NCBI RefSeq assembly: GCF_000237925.1 | Contig: NC_031495.1 | Location: 7,417,852-7,481,851, forward strand | DNA: 64,000 nt | Direction of reading: 5' to 3' | Source of the DNA: Schistosoma mansoni | Lineage: Eukaryota; Platyhelminthes; Trematoda; Strigeidida; Schistosomatidae | Shown: positions 27,901 through 34,442 of the stretch, in pieces | Layout: every line of letters starts with the position of its first letter | How positions within the stretch are numbered: position 1 is the stretch's first letter | Notes under the pieces: generated by a model | Databases searched by the model: none | What the model saw: the letters and a program-made list of their open reading frames with translations, nothing else | What the model was told of the DNA's origin: nothing | Position numbers and translations under genes: made by a program

Positions 27901-29427
27901 TGAACAAAAATATTGTTTACAATTGATTACAAGGGATTTTCAAAGTGCCGCATATTTTTCAACATGTAAATACTTACATGTTTAAGTGAGAATGTATACA
28001 TTTTCAATGGTTACTCATGACTATCTATTCAACTTAGTGATGGAACATTATGATGTCAGTGGATATAAGCGTCTAGTTACTACAAAATATCTCCAGTTTC
28101 TTGGTGAAATACACCTGAAATAAAGATAATTTATATTCACTTAGTATTGTTTGTTTGAATCTTCCTATTGATGTTTAGGACTGCAACTGGTCAATCTTTA
28201 ATTGGCGTTTGTTCATACTGTGCGTATTGCATCGATATAGCCTTAATTCACAAGCATTATAAGCAAAGATGGATAGTGGCTTGCAGTGGAATCCAGTTTG
28301 ACGCACGTTTCGTCCTATTTGAGACTCGTCATCTGGATGTACCTGCATCTCAGAATTGATGTTTATTACTTTATTTAGTAACATTGCATTTAAACTTCAC
28401 CACGGTTTAATATGAAATTAGATTTTTAGGGGATTCAATAAGTAGTTTATTACTAAAAATAGTTATCTTATATGATTTGTATTATCTAAAAACAAAGTTG
28501 TTCTAGAAATAACGTACTTTGAAATAAACTAGATAAACATAAGACTACATGAATATGTAAACAAAAGGAAGGATATTAAAGAATAGCAAAGTATATAGAT
28601 AAGTGGTTGGTTAAACAAACACTACAGACTGAAAATATTTGAAATTTTTTTTAATTACATAATAAAGTACAACATATTGAATTTGTCAGCACTTAGTTCG
28701 GATGATTTTTAAATTCAGCTTCAGTCTAGTTTTATTCTATCATGTTAATTATTCATTTAACAACCAGAGCTCTCAAACAGTGATTTGATCACATTTAAAC
28801 AATTTAAACAATCTAATTTCAAAAGTAAAGATTTTCGTAGGTTTGTATTCTCGTATTGATATCTGAATGAAGCTTAATACTTTTTGGCTAGCTTACTGTT
28901 ATATCTGAAGCGTTTCGAATTCACTAGTTAGCGAACAGAACAAAGACTTGTGACCAGAGACCGATAAGCTAGCTAATCTGACGCGTCCCAGATCCAGATA
29001 ACTAGAGTAAGAAGTCCAAGTTGGAGAGGGGAAAATATATTCCGTAGCAGCCAGAAGCACAGCAATCGTAAGGGGAAAAAATTAAACGTATATACGCAGT
29101 AATAAATTGTCCTTGGGCAGCATTACAAAATAGCACACTCAAAGATATAACGGACCAATAGCGTTTAAGATATTTTACAAGTGGGAAATTCGACTCGAAG
29201 GTGAAAAGATCGCTTTTGAAGAGAAAAAAAAGAAATTCAAATTTTTAAAATAAAATTACAAAATTAGGCCATTTACCAAGTAAGTTCTGGGGATTTAACA
29301 TCCTCAACACTTACTGACTAAGATCAATTACTAACAATGCTGGATAGTTGTGAATGGAAATAGGAAGTGTATATTTAGTTCATGATGACATAATATGTTC
29401 CAACAACTAGTTTCTTCTTTGGTGCAA

Positions 29428-29491
<64 letters not shown>

Positions 29492-31966
29492 TTCATGTAG
29501 ATTCTATTTGGGAAATATCTATTTGTTGATTAATTTATAGATGGAATCGTTCCAGTCACATATATGCCATAGTTGACTAGGGAGATTATAAGAACCCATA
29601 ATGAATGAGTGATATTACTGTAATTAATTTAGCTGCTTACAAGTTAATCCTTTCCACAGAATTATTCTGACTGGAAATTTTTTAGGAACAAGGTGTTGTT
29701 TCATTTATGTTTGGAGCTATTGAGCAATGTATACCCGACATCCTATGCTTGATTCATAAATCTTTTAGTATTCCAGCATTTTGTTAATCAATGAAAAAAA
29801 ACATATCTTCTCAAAACCATCACTGTTGATTAATCTTCTGCTGGGATTAGATAACTGTTGTTTTCATCAATTCATTAACTAAAATTACTCTGTAGTACAA
29901 ATCATAATCTCTACAAACATCTTATGACAATAACAGTAAATGATTGACTCGATAACCATCACTATTATCCCTCATTAAATATCAGCAATCATATATAGTT
30001 TGATAGATAAATGAGTTAGAAACTAGATAATGAATAAATATAGATTGTATTATGGTGTGTGCTACTTACGTCGACAAATATAAGTAGTATGTATCGTCAA
30101 TCAAAAATGAAATGCCTGGCAGCAGAAGATTGAGAAGATCGATTAGAAAAGAACGGGAACAAATAGTGATTGGTTTGGAAATGAAGGAATGAAAAAGTCT
30201 GTGACAAGTAATGGACATTTCGCAAATATGTATTGAACGTATGGTATTCACATTTTACCACATAACTCTTTAATGATGCATTCGAATACATATAATTGTT
30301 CCCACATGTGTTCTCGTTCACTACAGTATAACTTGCTTCAACTATCATCAAAAAAGGGGTAATAAAGCATTTTGAATATTAATTCATTCTTGTTTTATTT
30401 TGATCTGAGGTTAGGACATTTTACTCAAGTAATTTGGAAGTCAACTATTAAAGCAGGATTCGGTTCTGCATTATCCAAAGATGGAAAGAAAGTGTACGTC
30501 GTGGGACGTTATAAACCAGCCGGAAATATAATTGATCTTTATGAAGATAATGTACCGAAACCAAAGATAACTGCTCCACCAAGTGAGCCGAAATAATGAC
30601 AATAATTTATATTCATTAGTGAAATCATTTTGTAATGTATAACGTACGAGTTGTTACGAAATTCGTGTTTAGTTTCACATGATAGTGAAGAAACATCAGT
30701 AAAACCAGAGAGTTTTTTAAGCCAGAGGTGTGGTATGGAACCATAAATTCTTTTCTGTTTTAACCCTTATCTGTACAAGAGGAAAATCTATTAAAAGTTA
30801 CTGTCAAAAATTAGTTGACTCCTTAACAAGTTACTGATCTCGACAATGCAAAATGTCCCACCCTATCTGGATCTTATTCACCTACAACTAATGGTATTTA
30901 ACAAACTTCATTAAACCTATGTTTGAGATAATTATTAGTTTACGTTGTCTAGTAAAAAAAATAGCTTCGTGATCACTATAGTGTCAGTCAAGATATAAAG
31001 AACACCGGAAAATTTTGAACGTGTCATTTTTCTACACAGCCATTGAATAACCTTTCGTTGATTTGGTGAAAATTTAGCATAATCGCATATCATGTCAGGA
31101 TCTGTAAATTTGAATGTTACGGATGTATGTTTGTTGTTAGTCGGTGAAGCTGAATAAGATGTTTCTAGTTGCCATGATAAGGTCACTAAACAATAATTCA
31201 ATAGTATCATTTTGTCTTTTACCATGAAGAAGCTAACAGAAAACAAGTCATTTGGATTTATAGGAGCCGTATTTAAATCGTCGGTGATAGGTAAAACAGG
31301 CTTCTTTTTAAGTTTTTAAAGTTTGCAAAAATAGAAGGCATATATAATAGGAGGGGGAAATGATATCTTTTAGGAACTTAAATGAATACAATGTAATAGG
31401 TAACGGACATCCCTTAAGATATCTCAAAATATCTCACCGCACCATCATTAAATGATTTATTGCTTGATTCAGTAAGTAAAGTGTTATTGAAATGCATAAT
31501 CTATCTGGTTAGAAGAAAGACAAATTGCATGGGACAATTTATTCTGTTTTATTCAATTTCCATAGACTGAAATTGATAACAAGGAAACATTTATTATCCC
31601 CCAGTAACAAAATAAATATCTTAATGATTTGGTTACTAGAACGTAAACATATGTGTATTTATATTAAATTATCATAGTTGAAAGCGTGAGTCAATTGAAG
31701 CTAGACCACCATGGAAAACCTGGAAACACTGGACTACCGTTTCGTCCTATTATGGGACTCCTCAGGACGAAATGGCCGTCCAGTGTTTCCAGGTTTTCCA
31801 TGATGGTCTAGCTTCAATTGACTCACGTTTTCAACTATGAAATATACTAAATCTCCACAAAACCCCCTTCTGACAATTAAATTATCACTTCAAAGTGTTA
31901 ATTATCATTTTTATTGCAGGAGATGAATTCATAAAAATACCAGAAAGTAAATGTTCAATATTGTAA
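6937..31966 (+). CDS. VAL gene 1: group 2 venom allergen-like (SCP/TAPS) protein, whole gene span
   Basis: Predicted cytosolic or membrane-associated CAP/SCP-domain protein of the GLIPR2/GAPR-1 type. Visible exons: 6,937-6,983, 25,220-25,392, 30,415-30,582 and 31,920-31,966. The protein starts [20 protein letters not shown]; the HN..R..HG start of the CAP fold is at residues 14-22, WAEHLA at 39-44, and cavity His51 and Glu59 (GENLA) are in exon 2. Exon 4 starts in GHFTQVIW (third cavity residue, His) and contains [11 protein letters not shown] 75-nt exon with the WY.EI motif, present in gene 2, is not visible; the only 200-N gap in that intron (26,365-26,564) could hold it. With it the protein would be about 169 residues. 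There is no signal peptide and no Gly2 for myristoylation. Intron 1 is 18.2 kb. In S. mansoni a VAL6/13/16 cluster is known from memory; I cannot say which member this is. Confidence 0.88.
7283..7762 (+). repeat. family B SINE, near-complete, with fold-back left end
   Basis: The main body is on +: tRNA-like head CCAGCTCAGTGGTTTAGAGG near 7,607, B box GGGTTTGAGTCCCGCG near 7,658, then the hammerhead-like module GAGGAGTTCC...GACGAAACGGCCGTCC at about 7,697-7,730, where stem I no longer pairs. The left 100 bp is an inverted copy of the 3' end. Confidence 0.8.
7763..8348. other. no recognisable feature
   Basis: Intronic AT-rich sequence. Confidence 0.4.
8349..8965. repeat. family A (Sm-alpha) compound copy interrupted by an N gap
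   Basis: GTAAACAGAGATGGATAGTGGCTAG occurs at both edges of the gap (about 8,349 and 8,579), followed by a minus-strand unit with tRNA-like head and hammerhead module (8,605-8,665, core altered, TTT insert at the cleavage junction). From about 8,780 an inverted, plus-strand piece begins in the middle of a hammerhead (GACGAAACTCGCGTCCTGG) and runs to the tail at 8,965. The copy is therefore a rearranged fold-back. Confidence 0.75.
8379..8578. other. assembly gap (200 N)
   Basis: Run of 200 N inside Sm-alpha sequence. The repeated flank suggests a collapsed tandem or fold-back array. Confidence 0.95.
9031..9385 (-). mobile_element. RTE-type LINE (SR2-like) 3' fragment
   Basis: The minus strand encodes the end of the reverse-transcriptase ORF: the + sequence GAGGAGCATAGGCTGACC followed by ACTCTGTCCTGGACAATCC is the complement of the common QDRV.WR.L..GLCSS ending. 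5' truncated and diverged. Confidence 0.75.
9386..9889. other. no recognisable feature
   Basis: Intronic sequence; nothing recognised. Confidence 0.35.
9890..10222 (-). repeat. family A (Sm-alpha) old copy
   Basis: Recognised by CGTGGCTAGCAGTGGAATC near 9,936 and, after about 150 bp of unrelated sequence, CGCCAGCTGGATGTATCCAC and a tRNA-like stretch ending near 10,220. Split and diverged. Confidence 0.6.
10311..10725 (+). repeat. family B SINE, old copy
   Basis: Order as in other B copies: 3'-end-like start, GTGCTCACTGATAACTACC-like module, GTGAGAAGCAGAGACCAGT module, altered tRNA-like head (GGATCAGTAGTCTG), B box (GGGTTCAGTTCCTGG), then the TACTGAGGAGTCTC remnant of the hammerhead. Confidence 0.65.
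10726..11057. other. no recognisable feature
   Basis: AT-rich intronic sequence. Confidence 0.4.
11058..11405 (-). repeat. family B SINE, fold-back copy
   Basis: Minus-strand unit with a clear B box (CGAACCCGGGACC on +) and hammerhead module at about 11,103-11,160 (the core C before UGA is changed to U). The right 80 bp is an inverted 3' end ending in CTCCACAAAATCCCTTCTGA, so both ends are the same sequence in opposite orientation. Confidence 0.8.
11450..11772. repeat. family A (Sm-alpha) fold-back copy
   Basis: Left: minus-strand tail and AGTAGTGGAATCC module. Right: plus-strand B box (GCGTTCGAGTCCTGGGG) and degraded hammerhead (ATCCAGATTACAAG...GGACGAAACG), ending in CATCTATCTTTGCTTATA. 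Confidence 0.7.
11773..12344. other. no recognisable feature
   Basis: AT-rich intronic sequence. Confidence 0.4.
12345..12645 (-). repeat. R3 dispersed repeat copy
   Basis: Diverged member of the R3 family, recognised by the order GGCAGAAGA..GAT, AAGATTGAGACAG, and CACATTCGATTGTCTCCAC at its far end. No coding potential. Confidence 0.55.
12875..13160 (-). repeat. family A (Sm-alpha) copy
   Basis: Tail, TGGTTAGCAGTGGAATCC module, hammerhead module at about 13,022-13,075 (no TTT insert at the junction, core altered) and tRNA-like head to about 13,160. Confidence 0.7.
13388..13965. repeat. family B SINE, long fold-back copy
   Basis: Left arm (13,388-13,560) is a minus-strand 3' end with hammerhead module. 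From about 13,590 a plus-strand unit follows, with head GGCTCAGTGGTCTAGTGG at about 13,772, module at 13,858-13,905 and the 3' end. The B-box region is replaced by a cloning-vector polylinker (separate entry). Confidence 0.8.
13821..13844 (+). other. pUC/M13-type polylinker, cloning-vector remnant
   Basis: Four restriction sites abut without spacing, in the order BamHI GGATCC, XbaI TCTAGA, SalI GTCGAC, PstI CTGCAG, exactly as in the pUC18/19 and M13mp18/19 polylinker. They sit where family B copies carry the B box (GGTCCTGGGTTCGAATC). A 24-nt exact match to this polylinker is not expected by chance, so the local assembly contains vector sequence or a chimeric clone end. Confidence 0.9.
13966..14317. 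other. no recognisable feature
   Basis: AT-rich intronic sequence. Confidence 0.4.
14318..14665. repeat. family B SINE, old fold-back copy
   Basis: Diverged: a minus-strand 3' module (GGAAATGTTGAACAGCTG) at left, then plus-strand B box (CATTCAATCCCTGG) and CAATGCTGAGGATTTCG, ending CAGTCTCCACAAACCCACC. Confidence 0.6.
14666..15042. other. no recognisable feature
   Basis: AT-rich sequence between a SINE and an LTR fossil. Confidence 0.4.
15043..15468 (-). mobile_element. solo LTR, diverged (fossil), same family as 28.9 kb
   Basis: A fossil. Minus-strand match over its length to the solo LTR at 28,897-29,309 (shared CCAAGGACA and TGCTTCTGGCTGCT blocks). No internal region remains. Clearly older than the 28.9 kb copy. 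Confidence 0.6.
15716..16008 (+). repeat. R3 dispersed repeat, left arm of an inverted pair
   Basis: Begins GTAAACGAGAACACTTGTGG and ends CTATCGACATCATTAGCACA. Nearly identical, reversed, to 16,324-16,606; the arms could pair over about 285 nt with a 315-nt loop. Similarity between the arms is much higher than between other R3 copies, so the inversion is young or kept alike by conversion. Confidence 0.8.
16324..16606 (-). repeat. R3 dispersed repeat, right arm of an inverted pair
   Basis: Reverse complement of 15,716-16,008, ending at GTGTTCTCGTTTATAAC. Confidence 0.8.
16607..17464. other. no recognisable feature
   Basis: Intronic. About 17,090-17,200 has GGGGTTTGAATCCTATAGG and a CGACTGACACGGAACC-type stretch that loosely resembles 33.1 kb and 47.7 kb; possibly another old repeat, not classified. 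Confidence 0.35.
17465..17735 (-). mobile_element. Penelope-like element PLE-2, 3' fragment
   Basis: On the minus strand it matches the 3' part of the PLE at 56.4-59.0 kb: NNDRFKVN, then [20 protein letters not shown], then DDIVQKN (compare [14 protein letters not shown] and DDVVQKN at 58,800-58,988). Reading frame is kept in both copies. Contains a hammerhead-like core (see findings). Confidence 0.75.
17736..18419. other. no recognisable feature
   Basis: AT-rich intronic sequence. Confidence 0.4.
18420..18492 (+). repeat. family A (Sm-alpha) hammerhead-end remnant
   Basis: Only the ribozyme side is left: GTAGGTATATTCAACTAACG, AGTCCCAGG, then ATCCTGGATCCCATTGATAGCC. Core bases are changed. 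Confidence 0.6.
18648..19028 (-). repeat. family B SINE, near full length
   Basis: Minus-strand unit from the 3' end GGGGGTTTTGGGGAG to the module CTTCTCACTAGAACTGCATG. tRNA-like boxes lie around 18,797-18,865; hammerhead module at about 18,733-18,785 with core intact but stem II mispaired. The next copy starts directly after it. Confidence 0.8.
19029..19250. repeat. family B SINE, fold-back copy
   Basis: Left 75 bp is the inverted 3' end (GAAGGGGGTTTTGTGGAG). From 19,122 the plus strand enters at the B box (GGTTCGAATCTCGTGAGGCG) and continues through a hammerhead module (core intact, GTT cleavage triplet, stem I mispaired) to the 3' end. Confidence 0.8.
19251..20002. other. no recognisable feature
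   Basis: Very AT-rich with A runs near 19,420-19,460. Confidence 0.4.
20003..20137 (-). mobile_element. RTE-type LINE 3' fragment
   Basis: Starts on + with the (CTTA) tail ACTTACTTACTTACGCCTG, then CCACCCAACTCTGTCCTGGG, the complement of the LINE ORF end. Truncated after about 130 bp, next to the diverged LTR. Confidence 0.8.
20151..20545 (-). mobile_element. solo LTR, diverged (fossil), same family as 28.9 kb
   Basis: A fossil. Minus-strand match to the solo LTR at 28,897-29,309, beginning TGTTGAGAATGTTAGATC (LTR 3' end). No internal region. It abuts the LINE 3' fragment. Confidence 0.65.
20715..20995 (+). repeat. R3 dispersed repeat copy
   Basis: From AACGAGAATACATGTAGGG to CTATCGACATCAGTAGCACA; same order of blocks as 15,716-16,008. 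Confidence 0.75.
20996..23804. other. long intronic stretch without recognised feature
   Basis: AT-rich; a (TA)n microsatellite at 21,322-21,344. About 21,900-22,230 is less AT-rich and could be an unrecognised old repeat. A minus-strand frame of 88 codons at 22,431-22,697 starts [15 protein letters not shown]; it has a protein-like mix of residues but no known motif and no splice support, so it is not called as a gene. Confidence 0.35.
23805..23868 (-). mobile_element. RTE-type LINE 5'-end fragment
   Basis: On the minus strand it reads AACTCCGGCTGTATCTCC and ends in GGGTAAAAGAGGAGG, matching the first about 64 bp of the 5'-end fragment at 43,163. Nothing of the rest of the LINE follows. Confidence 0.65.
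24374..24672 (+). repeat. family B SINE, fold-back copy
   Basis: A short inverted 3' end at left (24,374-24,430), then plus-strand head GCTCAGTGGTCTGGTGG, altered B box, hammerhead module at about 24,532-24,586 (UGA of the core changed to UUA), and the 3' end CTCCACAAAACCCTCTTCTGA. Confidence 0.8.
24765..24925 (-). repeat. R3 dispersed repeat, partial
   Basis: GATATAAGTAGTATGTAACACAAATC and GGAATGCCTG identify it; truncated after about 160 bp. Lies 300 bp upstream of VAL gene 1 exon 2. Confidence 0.6.
25220..25392 (+). CDS. VAL gene 1 exon 2
   Basis: 173 nt between a TTATTTCAG acceptor and a GTTAGT donor; enters in phase 2, leaves in phase 1. It encodes [18 protein letters not shown], then [14 protein letters not shown] with cavity His51, and YGENLAF with cavity Glu59. 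Same length and phases as gene 2 exon 2 (43,808-43,980). An upstream open frame at 24,952-25,170 is unrelated AT-rich sequence. Confidence 0.92.
25793..25852 (-). repeat. family B SINE 3'-end fragment
   Basis: GTTGAAATCATGAGCCAATTG through ATGGAAAACCTGGAAGC, truncated before the hammerhead module. Confidence 0.7.
25853..26364. other. no recognisable feature
   Basis: Intronic sequence up to the gap. A minus-strand frame at 26,092-26,364 is open but has no motif. Confidence 0.35.
26365..26564. other. assembly gap (200 N), likely site of VAL gene 1 exon 3
   Basis: Only gap between exons 2 and 4 of gene 1. Gene 2 has a 75-nt exon ([12 protein letters not shown]) at this place; no counterpart is visible elsewhere between 25,393 and 30,414. 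Confidence 0.5.
26600..26960 (+). mobile_element. possible LTR fragment (fossil), low confidence
   Basis: More GC-rich than its surroundings, with a promoter-like GCTATATAAGAAGCAGGG near 26,910 as seen in LTRs. No second copy in the window and no clear ends. If an LTR, a broken solo remnant. Confidence 0.3.
26970..27116 (-). repeat. family A (Sm-alpha) tail remnant
   Basis: TTTGAATCTTCCTACCGATT and GATGGATGATGGTTAGTAG identify the tail half; the ribozyme and tRNA-like parts are absent. Confidence 0.55.
27117..28139. other. no recognisable feature
   Basis: AT-rich intronic sequence. Confidence 0.4.
28140..28375 (-). repeat. family A (Sm-alpha) copy, truncated
   Basis: Tail, GATGGATAGTGGCTTGCAGTGG module and hammerhead module (28,288-28,345) on the minus strand. 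The core C before UGA is A, and a TTT insert sits at the cleavage junction (28,297-28,299). The tRNA-like head is missing. Confidence 0.8.
28376..28891. other. no recognisable feature
   Basis: AT-rich intronic sequence. Confidence 0.4.
28897..29309 (+). mobile_element. solo LTR (fossil), ends intact, with target duplication
   Basis: A fossil LTR of 413 bp. It starts TGTTATATCTGAAGCG and ends CATCCTCAACA (TG..CA), flanked by a perfect 5-bp duplication CTTAC at 28,892-28,896 and 29,310-29,314. The start is shared with the gypsy-type LTR at 38,334. No internal region: left by recombination between two LTRs. The best preserved of the three related copies, so the youngest. Confidence 0.8.
29429..29484. 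repeat. (TC)n(AT)n microsatellite
   Basis: About ten CT units followed by about eighteen AT units. Confidence 0.95.
29485..30049. other. no recognisable feature
   Basis: AT-rich intronic sequence. Confidence 0.4.
30050..30345 (-). repeat. R3 dispersed repeat copy
   Basis: From GGTGTGTGCTACTTACGTCG to GTGTTCTCGTTCACTACAG. Ends 70 bp before exon 4 of VAL gene 1. Confidence 0.75.
30415..30582 (+). CDS. VAL gene 1 exon 4 (third visible exon)
   Basis: 168 nt after the acceptor GAGGTTAG; enters with two bases (GA) of a Gly codon and leaves in phase 1 at a GTGAGC donor. It encodes [16 protein letters not shown] (cavity His, CAP motif), [12 protein letters not shown] (CAP2-type motif) and [11 protein letters not shown]. 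If the donor is not used, reading runs SEPK to a stop at 30,594. Same length and phases as gene 2 exon 4. Confidence 0.92.
30935..31305 (-). pseudogene. unrecognised open frame inside VAL gene 1 last intron
   Basis: An uninterrupted minus-strand frame of about 120 codons. It begins [18 protein letters not shown] directly after a stop, contains [37 protein letters not shown] and VIQWLCRKM, and ends LDNVN with two stops. The residue mix is balanced and charged, unlike the AT-rich chance frames nearby. No known domain. It lacks a clear start at its head, so it may be an exon of a nested gene, a retrocopy fragment, or chance. Confidence 0.35.
31672..31880. repeat. family B SINE, nearly pure fold-back
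   Basis: Left arm (31,678-31,765) and right arm (31,766-31,835) are reverse complements from GTGAGTCAATTGAAGC to the hammerhead module, with almost no loop. The transcript would form a hairpin of about 65 bp, 40 bp before the last exon of VAL gene 1. Confidence 0.85.
31920..31966 (+). CDS. VAL gene 1 terminal exon (or 27-nt micro-exon)
   Basis: Acceptor ATTTTTATTGCAG, entry with two bases. Spliced to exon 4 it reads [15 protein letters not shown] then TAA (31,964-31,966), and AATAAA follows 130 bp downstream, so this is taken as the last exon. The final CSIL fits a CaaX box. Alternatively a donor at 31,947 (GTAAAT) would make a 27-nt phase-1 symmetric micro-exon DEFIKIPE, like those of gene 2, but I found no further exon before gene 2. 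Confidence 0.7.
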
Positions 31967-32095
31967 ACTGTATTTGGATCCGATCAACTGTCAAATACAT
32001 GTTATTTAATAACTGGATCATGATCAAAATCTGATTATACTTTGACTGCTTATTTAAAACAAAAATGTATTTGTTATCAGTTGACTTTATTTGGC

Positions 32096-32101
32096 AATAA
32101 A
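32096..32101 (+). terminator. polyadenylation signal AATAAA for VAL gene 1
   Basis: Exact hexamer 130 bp after the stop, followed by T-rich sequence; no other gene ends nearby. Confidence 0.55.
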
Positions 32102-32243
32102 TGAAGATTTTTAATGGTATAAAATGAACACTTGGTAGATCTGTTTATTTAAAGAGTTCCTTTTTACATAATTAAAGTTTATTTTCTCGTGATATAGACG
32201 TGTTTTGCTTTCGTTAACTGTTGGGTATTATTCTAACATATTG

Positions 32244-32583
32244 CTTATAATGCTTGTGAATTAAGGTTATATCTAGGCAATACGCAAAGTATGCACATAT
32301 GCCAATTAGAGAATGACCAGTTGCAGTCCTAAACATCAATAGGAAGATTCAAACAAACAATACTAAGTGAATTTAAACTTCACCTCATTGCACAAGCAAG
32401 TGGCCATCAGGGCTCAGTGGCTGAGTGGATAATGCGATGGCTTTTGAAGCGAATGGTACTGGGTTCGAGTGCCAGAGTGAACACCAACTCTGAGATGCAG
32501 GTACATTCATCTGACGAGTCTCAAATAGGACGAAACGCGCGTTCTGGATTCCACTGTTAGCTACTATCCCTCTTTGCTTATAA
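32244..32583 (+). repeat. family A (Sm-alpha), one complete unit
   Basis: Full 339-bp unit bounded by TTGCTTATAA at both ends. tRNA-like head GGCTCAGTGGCTGAGTGG near 32,410, B box GGGTTCGAGTGCC near 32,461, hammerhead module at 32,503-32,555 with intact CTGACGA and GAAA but mispaired stem I and a GTT triplet. Confidence 0.88.
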
Positions 32584-32619
32584 CAATACATTTGGATTGT
32601 CAATACTAAAACGTAATTA

Positions 32620-32865
32620 TCAAAGTGGAAATTTATGGAGTTTGTATTAATTTTAGTAGTTTATTTCATGAATCAATCTAATCTAGACTACCTTCGACTA
32701 CCTGGAAGCACTGCACAGCCCTTTCGTCCCAGTATGGAACTCCTCAGTAGTGCGCACCAGAGATCTCATGCCCGAGACTCGAACCGTGGATCATAAGTTC
32801 TACGCGCGGAGGCTTAACCTCAAGATCACTGAACCGGCATTAAACGGTGTTAATCTCGAAATGAT
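32620..32865 (-). repeat. family B SINE, diverged
   Basis: Minus-strand 3' end, hammerhead module remnant (CTTTCGTCCCAGTATGGAAC on +), B box (CGAGACTCGAACCGTGG) and head (ACTGAACCGGCAT). Confidence 0.7.
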
Positions 32866-33990
32866 GGAATAAGAAAATGAACAAAATCTATTATTTTTGA
32901 CTTGCTGATATCCATGAATAAATAAAATACGCAACTCAGAATAGAATTATATCATAATGTCTAGGATAAGTGCTAAGCTATACTGATCCCTATTATTTCT
33001 TTTTGAAATAATGTGAAGAGATCATGCTGTTTTACGTAAAACTGTAGTAAAGATTTTTTCATTCATAGTCATTTTAATAAATTTCCCACAATTCCATTGA
33101 CTTATTTTTATATATATAGACAACAAACTGTGATCCTAGGTTACGGTCCGTTAGGGACTTGTCAGAAAGGTGTATCTCCAATCTTGAGGGATCTGATGCT
33201 CGCTGATACATTCAATACCATGTAAACCACCTTCACATGCACACCTTACTGACGAGTGCCAAACAACTCGAAAGCTAAGTCTAGGGTTTTCCCTCTACTA
33301 CCTCTAATCACCACCTTACATGGGTTGAGATTGCTTGCATGAGAGTGTTTTGTTGAATGTTACTGTAATCACACACCAGTATATTTGAACGCAAATACTA
33401 GTCATCACTTGGATACAGGACATCAGGTCAGTATCTCAAAATATTTAAAGGGGATTATTAAACTGTCAATTTCCAGTCTTTTGACGTTTTGTGATGCCAT
33501 CTCTAGTAGGCGTGAAAAAGTTGATTTGTGTTTAGAATAAAATGGTTATTAATATTTATTCACCTTGGTTGCATAAACATTTCTGCATCATCTCATAACA
33601 TTTGTCCAACCCTCTCTTTCAATTATTTACATCATTACATCCTTTTATTTTGACTGTCTTCTGGGTTAGTTATCTTATCTTAATTCGCTAGCGTGCACGC
33701 CTTTTATTCTTACCTATTATTAGCGTTTGTTCTTTACTTGACCACTTATTTATAGCTCTTTACACTTTAGTTACAATCAATGTTGTAGTATGTTTTTTCA
33801 CGTTAAATGTATATTTACAATATTCTATTTAAACTATTAAATTTATTTACATTCCTACCATACTACACTGATGTTTGGTCGCATCAATTTCCAATCAGAC
33901 TCTTTCTCGTAATTATTTTCAAACTATTTTATAAGTATAATTTTTAAATATTATCGGTTGTAAACAGCTAATGAGAATCAAATAGTGTTT
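32866..33990. other. intergenic, mostly unrecognised
   Basis: About 33,115-33,420 is less AT-rich (GTGATCCTAGGTTACGGTCC and TGGGTTGAGATTGCTTGCAT) and loosely resembles 23.0 kb; probably an unclassified old repeat. No gene seen. Confidence 0.4.
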
Positions 33991-34442
33991 GCTAGTTTCC
34001 AATGGTTGTCTAGCTTAGATAGACTCGTGAATTCAACTTTGAAAATACCATAAACTCCACAAATCCCCATACCGATAATAATCACGTGGTTGCTAGTGAC
34101 TAGCTTCAAGATGGGTTCGCTGTAGTTCTAGTGAGATGCCGTGATCAATGGAGTGCAATCCGTGTTGGGTGGAGAGAGTTATGCCATTTAGACAATGGTT
34201 GAAGTGTTGTACAATATCATGGATCGATTGAAGTTAGATATTAACACTGTAGAATATCAGTTCAGTGGTCTAGAGTTTAGTGTTCGTGAGCGAGACTGGA
34301 GGTCTGGGGTTCGAATCACGCGCCTTCGATTGTGGATACACACAGCTGAAGGTGTGTCGTACTAGGGCTGAACGGTCGTTCAATGATTCCAGGCTCCCGG
34401 TAGTAGTCTTGCCTAGAGCGACTCATGACTTAAACTATTAAA
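33991..34442 (+). repeat. family B SINE, about 1.15 tandem units
   Basis: The piece just after the hammerhead cleavage point (TTCCAATGGTTGTCTAGC at 33,997) recurs at 34,387 (TTCCAGGCTCCCGGTAG), giving a unit of 390 bp. Head TTCAGTGGTCTAGAG, B box GGGGTTCGAATCACG, hammerhead module degraded. Direct repeats at the ends imply a multimeric template, as with Sm-alpha. Confidence 0.75.
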
